Program-made: the position numbers and the translations under genes
In this document: positions 57,953-64,000 of the stretch, piece by piece
How the letters are laid out: each line of letters begins with the position of its first letter
Position numbering within the stretch: position 1 is the stretch's first letter
Assembly: GCF_022637455.1 (NCBI RefSeq)
Contig: NZ_CP093341.1
Location: 1,116,001-1,180,000 of the forward strand
Direction: 5' to 3'
Source: Lysobacter sp. S4-A87
GTDB taxonomy: Bacteria > Pseudomonadota > Gammaproteobacteria > Xanthomonadales > Xanthomonadaceae
Length of the DNA stretch: 64,000 nucleotides
Notes under the pieces: model-generated
The model's database searches: none
What the model saw: only the letters and a program-made list of their open reading frames with translations
Told to the model about the DNA's origin: nothing

Positions 57953-58555
57953 TCAGTCCCGGTCCGTCATCTCGCTGCGGCTGCCGAAGGCATGCGACAA
58001 CGTGCCGCGGTCGACGTACTCCAGCTCGCCGCCCAGCGGCACGCCGTGCGCGAGCCGGCTCGGCCGCACCTTGTGCTGGCGGGCCAGCTGCGCGAGGTAG
58101 TGCGCGGTCGCCTCGCCTTCGACTGTCGGGTTGGTGGCGATGATCAGTTCCTGCACTTCGCCTTCGGCCAGGCGCGCGGCCAGCGAGTCCAGGCCCAGCT
58201 CGCGCGGTCCGATGCCGTCCAGCGGCGACAACCGTCCCTGCAGTACGAAGTACAGGCCGCGATAACCTGTGGCCTGTTCGATTGCGAGGCGATCGGCGGG
58301 AGATTCGACCGCACACAGCTGGTGCGCATCGCGCGAGGCACTGGCGCAGGTCGCGCAGACCTCGCCTTCGGTGAAATCGCGGCAGCGCGCGCAATGGCCA
58401 ATGTTCTCGACAGCAGCCGACAGGGCATCGGCCAGGCGCTGGCCACCGGCGCGCTCGCGTTCGAGCACGTGGTAGGCCATGCGCTGCGCCGACTTCTGGC
58501 CGACGCCGGGCAACACGCGGAACGCTTCGATGAGTTGTTCGAGAAGTGAGCTCAT
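57953..58555 (-). CDS. recR: Recombination protein RecR
   Basis: 200 residues. [20 protein letters not shown] is the N-terminal HhH; the zinc finger is [16 protein letters not shown]; the Toprim domain starts at [10 protein letters not shown] and includes [18 protein letters not shown]. It works with RecO in loading RecA at gaps. Downstream of ybaB and dnaX, as in the widespread dnaX-ybaB-recR operon. Confidence 0.97.
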   Translation of the reverse strand: MSSLLEQLIEAFRVLPGVGQKSAQRMAYHVLERERAGGQRLADALSAAVENIGHCARCRDFTEGEVCATCASASRDAHQLCAVESPADRLAIEQATGYRGLYFVLQGRLSPLDGIGPRELGLDSLAARLAEGEVQELIIATNPTVEGEATAHYLAQLARQHKVRPSRLAHGVPLGGELEYVDRGTLSHAFGSRSEMTDRD

Positions 58556-58658
58556 GCGCCTCGCCCCTCCCCCTGCGCTCGCGGAGGGAGGTGATGTGAT
58601 GCAGCGGTGCGGTGCTGCGCCGGGCCGACGTTCCCCTTCGGGCGAAAGGGAGCGTGCC

Positions 58659-58699
58659 GAATCAGATGTGCGGAATCAGACGTGCAGAATCAGAACGGC
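58659..58699. repeat. 14-base tandem repeat at the end of ybaB
   Basis: Three copies of GAATCAGAnGTGCn with 14-base period; the third is truncated and overlaps the last codons and stop of ybaB (58690). It lies in the ybaB-recR spacer. Confidence 0.7.
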
Positions 58700-59010
58700 A
58701 TCTTCATGCCGGGCGGAATCGGCATGCCGGCGGTGGCGGCCGACATCTTCGACTGCGACTCGGCGTTGACCTTGTTGACCGCGTCGTTGAATGCCGCGGC
58801 GATCAGGTCCTCGACCATTTCCTGGTCGCTGAGCACGCTCGGATCGATGCGGACCTTGCGGCACTCCATGCGGCCGGTGATGGTGACACTGACCATGCCG
58901 CCGCCGGCGTTGCCGGTGACCTCGAGCTTGGCCAGCTCTTCCTGCGCGCGCTGCACGTTTTCCTGCATCCGCTGCGCCTGCTGCATCAGTTGGGCAATAT
59001 TTCCACGCAT
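58690..59010 (-). CDS. ybaB: YbaB/EbfC nucleoid-associated protein
   Basis: 106 residues. [40 protein letters not shown] and [15 protein letters not shown] are the family core. It binds DNA as a dimer. The C-terminal tail is Pro/Gly/Met-rich ([12 protein letters not shown]) as in other gammaproteobacteria. Between dnaX and recR. Confidence 0.96.
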   Translation of the reverse strand: MRGNIAQLMQQAQRMQENVQRAQEELAKLEVTGNAGGGMVSVTITGRMECRKVRIDPSVLSDQEMVEDLIAAAFNDAVNKVNAESQSKMSAATAGMPIPPGMKMPF

Positions 59011-59088
59011 GTCTTGTTACTCGTCTATTGGCAATGGAGCCCCTGCGTCAGGGGCGACGGCCATGCGCACTCGGCGCTGGCGGGGGGA

Positions 59089-60903
59089 TTACTTCTCGTC
59101 GTAGGGCCGGATCGAATCCGGCACGACTTTGGCGCCGTGCTGGGAGATCAGCCGCTGCACGTCCGGATCGCTCATGAAGGTCGCTTCGGCGGCCGCCTGG
59201 CGCTCGTCGCGGCTGCGCTCGTTGCGCTGGTGCAGCGACTCGGCCGAGCGCGCCTCGACGAAACGCACCTGCGGTGCGGCGCCGAGCGACGGTGCCAGCG
59301 CTTCGGCCATCAGCTCGACCAGCGCATTGCTGCGCAGATGGTCGTCGACGGGCGCCAGCGACAGGCTCAACACGCCTTCGGAGTAGGAAACGAAACCCGC
59401 GTGCTCGGCGAGCTGACGGGCCGGTCCGCGCAGGCTGGTGGCGGCGACCATCGCGTGCCAGGCATCGGCATCGGCGATGCCGGCGCCGTGGACGAAGGTG
59501 GCCTCGGCCGGCGGCGGAGCGCGTGTCGGCGCAGGCTCGACGACAGGTGCCGGACGGGGAGCCGCTATAGGAGTGGGCGCAGCAACTGCCTCTACGGGTG
59601 CAGGTGCAGGTGCAGGCGCGGGTGCGGGCCGCGTCGGCGCTGCAGCGGCCGGCGGCTGTGGCCTCGGCGGCTCTGCGGCGAACGGGTTCGGCGGCGGCGT
59701 CCGCTCGCGCGGCGCTGCGTCGGCCGGGGCCGCGGTCGCGGCGCCGCGGGGCGTTGCGCTGCGTGCGGCCTGGGCCGGTTCCGACGAGGGCGCGCGGGCG
59801 CCATCGCCGTCACCCGGACGGAACGCCAGCATGCGCAGCACGCTCATCTCGAAACCGGCGCGCGGGCTCGGTGCCAGCGCCAGGTCGCGACGACCGTTCA
59901 GCGCCATCTGGTACCAGAGCTGCACCACTTCCGGTCGCAATTGCGCGGCCAGGGCATCGATATCGACGCCATCGGCCTCAACCACCGCCTCGGGCACCAG
60001 CTGGCGCACCTGGATCCGGTGCAGGGCGTCGCTGAAAGCCTCCAGCACGCTGCCCCAGTCCGGCGAGAACTCGGCCAGGACAGCGACCTCGGCCAGCAAA
60101 CGCTCGCCATCGCCATCGGCCAGGGACGTCAGCAGTGCGCCAACGCGGGTCCGGTCGACCGTGCCCAGCATGGTCGCCACACCCGCATCGCCCAGGGCGC
60201 TGCCGCCGGCGCTGGCGCCGGTGTAGGCAATGGCCTGGTCGAGCAGCGACAGGCCGTCGCGCAGGCTGCCGTCGGCGGCCTTGGCGAGCTGGCGGATCGC
60301 GCCGGCCTCGGCGGCGATGCCCTCGGCCTCGAGGATCCGGGTCATCTGCCCGTTGATCTGCTGCTCGTCCAGGCGCTTGAGGTTGAACTGCAGGCAGCGC
60401 GACAGCACCGTCACCGGCAGTTTCTGCGGATCGGTCGTGGCGAGCAGGAACTTCACGTGCCCCGGCGGCTCTTCCAGCGTCTTGAGCAGCGCGTTGAAGG
60501 CCGACTTGGACAGCATGTGCACTTCGTCGATCAGGTAGACCTTCACCCGACCGCGGCTGGGCATGTACTGGGCGTTGTCGATGACCTCGCGGACGTCATC
60601 GACACCGGTGTTGCTGGCGGCGTCGATCTCGAGCAGGTCGATGAATCGCCCCGAATCGATGTCGCGGCACGCACCGCACTCGCCGCAGGGCTCGGCCGAG
60701 GTCCCGCGTTCGCAGTTCAGCGATTTGGCGAAGATTCGGGCGATGGTCGTCTTGCCGACACCGCGCGTGCCGGTGAACAGGAAGGCGTGGTGGACGCGGC
60801 CGGAATCGAGCGCATTGGTCAGCGCACGGACCACGTGCTCCTGCCCCACCAGTTCGGCGAAGCGCTTCGGACGCCACTTGCGGGCGAGGACGAGGTAGGA
60901 CAT
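59089..60903 (-). CDS. dnaX: DNA polymerase III subunits tau/gamma
   Basis: 604 residues. Walker A is FTGTRGVGKTTIARI, zinc module CGECGACRDIDSGRF, Walker B VYLIDEVHML, sensor 1 LLATTDPQKL, SRC motif SRCLQF. After domain III comes a long Pro/Ala-rich linker (about 370-480) and the tau C-terminal region that contacts alpha and DnaB. The start is ATG 60903 (MSYLVLARKWRP). I see no A-rich slippery heptamer, so a frameshifted gamma form is not predicted by the E. coli rule. Confidence 0.96.
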   Translation of the reverse strand: MSYLVLARKWRPKRFAELVGQEHVVRALTNALDSGRVHHAFLFTGTRGVGKTTIARIFAKSLNCERGTSAEPCGECGACRDIDSGRFIDLLEIDAASNTGVDDVREVIDNAQYMPSRGRVKVYLIDEVHMLSKSAFNALLKTLEEPPGHVKFLLATTDPQKLPVTVLSRCLQFNLKRLDEQQINGQMTRILEAEGIAAEAGAIRQLAKAADGSLRDGLSLLDQAIAYTGASAGGSALGDAGVATMLGTVDRTRVGALLTSLADGDGERLLAEVAVLAEFSPDWGSVLEAFSDALHRIQVRQLVPEAVVEADGVDIDALAAQLRPEVVQLWYQMALNGRRDLALAPSPRAGFEMSVLRMLAFRPGDGDGARAPSSEPAQAARSATPRGAATAAPADAAPRERTPPPNPFAAEPPRPQPPAAAAPTRPAPAPAPAPAPVEAVAAPTPIAAPRPAPVVEPAPTRAPPPAEATFVHGAGIADADAWHAMVAATSLRGPARQLAEHAGFVSYSEGVLSLSLAPVDDHLRSNALVELMAEALAPSLGAAPQVRFVEARSAESLHQRNERSRDERQAAAEATFMSDPDVQRLISQHGAKVVPDSIRPYDEK

Positions 60904-61059
60904 GCCCACATTCTGCCATGCCCGGTCGCGCGCACCGCGACTGCCGTCACGCCGGGTCGTCGCGCTTGTCCCGGGGCCCCGTGGCGGCTAGAATCTGCGA
61001 CCCCATGAGCGGCTTGATATGGCTGGATGCCACGTTCAGGGGTGCGAAGTGCCAGGTGC

Positions 61060-61152
61060 GGAGAGGTGTCCGAGTGGTTGAAGGAGCACGCCTGGAAAGT
61101 GTGTAAGCGTCTAAACCGCGCTTCGGGGGTTCGAATCCCCCTCTCTCCGCCA
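61060..61152 (+). tRNA. tRNA-Ser (anticodon GGA), with encoded CCA
   Basis: The acceptor arm GGAGAGG pairs with TCTCTCC, followed by discriminator G and CCA (61150-61152). The anticodon stem CACGC/GTGTG closes the loop CTGGAAA with anticodon GGA, reading UCC/UCU. It has the long variable arm typical of class II serine tRNAs and the T-loop GGTTCGAATCC. Confidence 0.97.
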
Positions 61153-61171
61153 GCTTTGCAGCAAGTGTGGG

Positions 61172-61203
61172 AAAAGCCCCGCCGCCAGCGCGGGGCTTTT
61201 GAT
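61172..61203 (+). terminator. Terminator after tRNA-Ser
   Basis: An 11-base stem (AAAAGCCCCGC with GCGGGGCTTTT, seven-base loop) ends in four T residues, 20 bases past the tRNA. It is symmetrical and could act in both directions. Confidence 0.8.
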
Positions 61204-61250
61204 GAAAGTCTTCGTGTTACCCAGTCTGTGCGTTACTGAAAGTCTCTATG

Positions 61251-61360
61251 GTGGCCCCGTCGGCCCCTCGCGACGCTAGGTCGAAAACTCCGCCAGGGCC
61301 GGAAGGCAGCAACGGTATTGACTGATGCGGGTGCCGAGGTCAGCCGGCGGGGCCATCGCC
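61251..61360 (+). ncRNA. ffs: Signal recognition particle 4.5S RNA
   Basis: The conserved domain IV hairpin is clear: CCAGGGCCGGAAGGCAGCAA contains the GGAA tetraloop and the symmetric/asymmetric internal loops that bind Ffh. The ends pair (GGCCCCG near 61253 with CGGGGCC near 61348-61354). A TTTT run follows at 61361. Ends are approximate to a few bases. It lies downstream of dnaX and tRNA-Ser. Confidence 0.9.
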
Positions 61361-61368
61361 TTTTGCAT

Positions 61369-61417
61369 CCCCGGGCACGACCCCGGGCACGACCCCGAGC
61401 ACGAACTCAAGGCACGA
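61369..61417. repeat. 12-base tandem repeat (CCCCGGGCACGA)
   Basis: Two perfect and one single-mismatch unit (61369-61404), then a diverged fourth, span the 3' end of the beta-propeller gene including its stop codon at 61407. Confidence 0.75.
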
Positions 61418-62408
61418 CCCCCAGCGCATCGGGTTCGCGGCCCGTCTTCCACTGGTCGACGACCTTCCAGCTGGCGGTGTCGACCACCGCAATCCCGTCG
61501 CCGCCGCTTATTGCCACGTATACGCGCTTGCCCGACGGATCGGCGATCACGCCGATCGGCAATGCGGCCCGACCCAGCATCGTCTCGCTGTACTGCGCTC
61601 CCTTTCGCGACAGGTCGACGGTGTGGATCACGCGCTTGCTGGTCGTATCGATCACCGACAGCGTCGCCGCGCGTGCGTTGGTAGCCAGCGCCGCGCGCGC
61701 GTCGGCGCTGAACACCACACGGATCGGGAAGCCCGGACTGGGCACCGTATGGATGGTCGCCAGCGTCGCCGGATCGTGCACGGTGACCGTGCCGGCTTCG
61801 CGGTTGCTGACCCAGACCTCGCCGCTGCGCGGGTGCACGGCCACGCCTTCGGCACCTGCACCCGCGGCGACCTCATGCGTCTTGCGGCCCGCCTTCAGGT
61901 CGACACGACTGACCGTGCCGGCATCGATCTTGGTGACGTAGGCGGTTGCGCCGTCGGCGGACAAGGCCACCATGTGGCCCCTGCCCTCGCCCAGGTCGAT
62001 CGCCGATTCCACCTTGCCCTGGCCGATGTCGACCACCAGCAGCTTGCGCGACCCTTCGGTGGTGACGACCGCGCGCCGGTTGCCCGGCAGCAGGCGCATG
62101 CCGTGGGGGCGTGTGTTCTCATCCAGCCCGACAGTGCGCACCGGGGCGTCGCTGGCGAGATCGAGCACGCTCAGGCTGTTGCCCGGCGACTGCGACCCGT
62201 AGTTGCTGACCAGTGCCGTCCGGCCGTCGCTGCTGACCACGATCTCGTGCGGCCCCTGACCGGTCGCGAACTCGCCGAGCTTGCGCCCATCGCGGGTCGA
62301 CAGACGCCAGACGGTGTCGGCCGACTTGTTGCCGACCAGCAGCCCGGTCGAATCCGCGGTCGGCACCACCAGCGCCAGTGACAGGCAAAGCAGGAACGGT
62401 CGGATCAT
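61407..62408 (-). CDS. YncE-like periplasmic beta-propeller protein
   Basis: 333 residues. A signal peptide (MIRPFLLCLSLALVVPTADS) precedes about seven YVTN-type blades: LLVGNKSADTVWRLST, ALVSNYGSQSPGNSLSVLDL, AVVTTEGSRKLLVVDIG, AYVTKIDAGTVSRVDL, VWVSNREAGTVTVHD, ALATNARAATLSVIDT, VYVAISGGDGIAVVD. The function is unknown; such proteins are found in the periplasm. A CGGAG site precedes the ATG by eight bases. It lies 30 bases downstream of moaE. Confidence 0.9.
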   Translation of the reverse strand: MIRPFLLCLSLALVVPTADSTGLLVGNKSADTVWRLSTRDGRKLGEFATGQGPHEIVVSSDGRTALVSNYGSQSPGNSLSVLDLASDAPVRTVGLDENTRPHGMRLLPGNRRAVVTTEGSRKLLVVDIGQGKVESAIDLGEGRGHMVALSADGATAYVTKIDAGTVSRVDLKAGRKTHEVAAGAGAEGVAVHPRSGEVWVSNREAGTVTVHDPATLATIHTVPSPGFPIRVVFSADARAALATNARAATLSVIDTTSKRVIHTVDLSRKGAQYSETMLGRAALPIGVIADPSGKRVYVAISGGDGIAVVDTASWKVVDQWKTGREPDALGVVP

Positions 62409-62438
62409 CGCGACGACTCCGTGCCCCTTGCGGGGCGG

Positions 62439-62864
62439 TCAGGTCTGCTGCGGGTGCAGCCAGCCGGCGTCGCCGTCGGCATAGCGCTCATGCTTCCAGA
62501 TCGGCACGCGTGCCTTGACCTCGTCGATGACGAAACGGCAGGCGGCGAACGCGGCGTCGCGATGGGCGGCGCTCACGCCGACCCATACCGCCAGTTCGCC
62601 GATCGCCAGGTCGCCGACGCGGTGCACGCAGCGCGCATCGAGGATGTCGAACTTCGCCAGCGCCTCGGCCAGCACGCGCTCGCCTTCGGCTTCCGCCAAC
62701 GCGGCATAGGCCTCGTAGCGCAGGCCATTCACGGCACGACCGTCGTTGTGGTCGCGGACCCAGCCCTCGAAGCTGGCGTAACCGCCGACGCGATCGTCGA
62801 GCAGTTGCGCGCGCAGGCTGGCGGTGTCGAACGGGGTTTCGGAAAGATTGAAATGCGTCGTCAT
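62439..62864 (-). CDS. moaE: Molybdopterin synthase catalytic subunit
   Basis: 141 residues from ATG 62864. YASFEGWVRDHNDGRAVNGL, YEAYAALAEAEGERVLAE, CVHRVGDLAIGELAVWVGV and the catalytic Lys in VPIWKHERYADG are family hallmarks. It converts precursor Z to molybdopterin with MoaD. Longer frame into moaD is not coding. Confidence 0.96.
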   Translation of the reverse strand: MTTHFNLSETPFDTASLRAQLLDDRVGGYASFEGWVRDHNDGRAVNGLRYEAYAALAEAEGERVLAEALAKFDILDARCVHRVGDLAIGELAVWVGVSAAHRDAAFAACRFVIDEVKARVPIWKHERYADGDAGWLHPQQT

Positions 62865-62883
62865 GTCGTTGCTGCAGTTGCGC

Positions 62884-63123
62884 TCAGCCGCCGCTGACCG
62901 GGGGGATGAAGGCGATCTCGCTGCCGGCGCGAACCGGCTGCTCCCAGCGCGCGAACTCGCCGTCGACCGCCACGCGCAGGCGCTCGTGCGGCAGGACGAA
63001 GCCGTGGCGCGCACGCAATGTGTCGTAGAGGCCCCGCAGGTCGCCTGCGGCCTCGACCCCTTCGCTGGCGACGCCGGCGGCGTCACGCAGGCTGGCGAAA
63101 TACAGCACGGTGGCCGCGGCCAT
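62884..63123 (-). CDS. moaD: Molybdopterin synthase sulfur carrier subunit
   Basis: 79 residues, a ubiquitin-like fold ending exactly in Gly-Gly (AFIPPVSGG), the site of thiocarboxylate formation. VLYFASLRDAAGV opens the domain. Start ATG 63123 overlaps the moaC stop (TGATG). It is not in the usual ORF size range but is clearly real by context. Confidence 0.96.
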   Translation of the reverse strand: MAAATVLYFASLRDAAGVASEGVEAAGDLRGLYDTLRARHGFVLPHERLRVAVDGEFARWEQPVRAGSEIAFIPPVSGG

Positions 63124-63653
63124 CAGGTCGCTCCAAAGTCGTGGCGGCCGCCGCGCTTGCCCAGCACGCGCGCCGGGCCCAGCACGATCGCGTGCGACAG
63201 CGCCTTGCACATGTCGTAGACCGTCAGCGCCGCCACGGTTGCGCCGGTCAGCGCTTCCATCTCCACGCCGGTGCGGTGCGTCGTGCGCACGCTGCATTCG
63301 ATGCGCAGCGTGGTCGCGCCATCCCAGTCGATGCCTATCCGGCAGCCGTCGATCGGCAGCGGGTGGCAGAACGGGATCAACTCGTGCGTGCGCTTGACCG
63401 CCATGGTGCCGGCGATGATCGCGGTATCGACGATGCCGCCCTTGGCGCTCTTCAACCCGGAAGCGCGCAACTGCGCGGCCACCGCGGCTGGAAAGCGCAC
63501 CTTGCATTCGGCACGCGCCTCGCGCGCAGTCGCCGCCTTGGCCGACACGTCGACCATGGCCGGACGACCGTCAGGGTCGATATGGGTGAGCTGCCTTGGC
63601 ACGGCCTGCTTTGGCGCGGGCTGCTTTGGCACGGGCTGTCTCTTCGCTTTCAT
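63123..63653 (-). CDS. moaC: Cyclic pyranopterin monophosphate synthase
   Basis: 176 residues. [36 protein letters not shown], the catalytic [33 protein letters not shown] and [10 protein letters not shown] match MoaC. Unusual is an N-terminal extension of about 22 residues with a repeated KQ-x-P pattern, encoded by a TTTGGC-rich DNA repeat near 63600-63640. Its ATG abuts the moaA stop. Confidence 0.96.
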   Translation of the reverse strand: MKAKRQPVPKQPAPKQAVPRQLTHIDPDGRPAMVDVSAKAATAREARAECKVRFPAAVAAQLRASGLKSAKGGIVDTAIIAGTMAVKRTHELIPFCHPLPIDGCRIGIDWDGATTLRIECSVRTTHRTGVEMEALTGATVAALTVYDMCKALSHAIVLGPARVLGKRGGRHDFGAT

Positions 63654-64000
63654 TCAACCGCCAATCAGAAACATCTCGACATGCCGGCGCGATGCGCCAG
63701 CCGCACCGCGCAGTTCGCTGTAACGGTCGCCGCGGTGCGCCCACAGGCTGGCCGCGCGCTCGCGCAGCGCTGATTCGCCCTGCGCCAGTGCCGGCCGCAG
63801 GTCGTGGCCCTCGGACGCGAACAGGCAGGTATAGAGCTTGCCGTCGGCGGACACGCGGGCGCGATGGCAGTCGCCGCAGAACGGTTCGCTGACCGAGCTG
63901 ACGAAGCCGACTTCGCCCTGGCCATCGGCGAAGGCATAGCGCGAGGCGACTTCGCCACGGTAATTGGCCTCCAGTGCACGCAGCGGCCAGCGCGCGGCGA
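63654..64000 (-). CDS. moaA: GTP 3',8-cyclase MoaA, C-terminal part (cut by window edge)
   Basis: About 114 C-terminal residues are visible. VSEPFCGDCHRARVSADGKL and YTCLF contain the three cysteines (C-x2-C-x13-C) of the second [4Fe-4S] cluster that binds GTP. The last Gly-Gly (FLIGG) is the essential C-terminal tail of MoaA. The radical SAM part lies outside the window. First visible gene of the moaA-C-D-E run. Confidence 0.95.
   Translation of the reverse strand, partial: AARWPLRALEANYRGEVASRYAFADGQGEVGFVSSVSEPFCGDCHRARVSADGKLYTCLFASEGHDLRPALAQGESALRERAASLWAHRGDRYSELRGAAGASRRHVEMFLIGG

Noticed and set aside
58612-61008. 798-codon plus-strand frame
   Set aside because: Antisense shadow of ybaB and dnaX; Gly/Arg-rich with no family.

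Overview
The window is high-GC chromosomal DNA with tightly packed genes and many ATGA-type stop/start overlaps. The gene families and their order point to the Xanthomonadaceae/Lysobacteraceae (Lysobacter, Luteimonas or Pseudoxanthomonas-like gammaproteobacteria): an Oar-type TonB receptor beside TPR-sulfotransferases, rpoE-anti-sigma-mucD followed by lepA-lepB-rnc-era-recO, pilZ at the end of the fab/pab/holB run, and GTAGCCCGGG palindromes between genes. I see no phage, transposase, integrase or CRISPR array. The window is core genome with a few accessory islands.

Layout. 1-5.5 kb: an outer-membrane TonB-dependent receptor is followed on the same strand by two tandem TPR-sulfotransferase-type genes, the second cut by the window edge. 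A perfect CRP/Clp-type operator lies upstream of the receptor. 5.7-13.7 kb: a GAF-GAF-GGDEF-EAL c-di-GMP protein diverges from an ECF sigma factor, an anti-sigma-like membrane protein, an IMPACT-family protein and an ABC exporter. A small orphan gene and a broken HIT-family remnant follow. 13.7-25.4 kb: AidB, a cold-shock protein, a purine-salvage/wall-recycling operon (nagZ-hpt-methylthioinosine phosphorylase), CYTH and DsbA-like proteins, RlmD, a YdbH/YdbL-like envelope pair and a receiver-Hpt protein.

24.6-33.8 kb is one long minus-strand block: rpoE, anti-sigma factor, mucD, lepA, lepB, a DUF4845 protein, rnc, era, recO. It joins envelope stress control to translation, secretion and RNA processing, and an RpoE-type promoter lies in front of rpoE. 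A fadJ-type beta-oxidation gene runs the other way. 36.1-47.1 kb is the fatty-acid synthesis block: yceD, rpmF, fabH, fabD, fabG, acpP, fabF, then pabB, pabC, mltG, tmk, holB, pilZ. plsX is not present in the usual place.

47.2-57.5 kb: maf, a three-gene membrane glycosyltransferase operon, then the MoxR / DUF58 / TgpA transglutaminase operon with an Slp lipoprotein. 57.5-64 kb: a HIT protein with an altered histidine triad, recR-ybaB-dnaX transcribed together, tRNA-Ser(GGA), the 4.5S SRP RNA, a beta-propeller protein and the moaA-moaC-moaD-moaE molybdopterin operon (moaA cut by the right edge).

The least-explained parts are the receptor/sulfotransferase locus at the left edge, the YdbH/YdbL pair without YnbE, a PabB with TrpE-like motifs, and the ECF sigma partner protein that carries a TonB-receptor-like motif. 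All calls come from reading the sequence; no searches were run.
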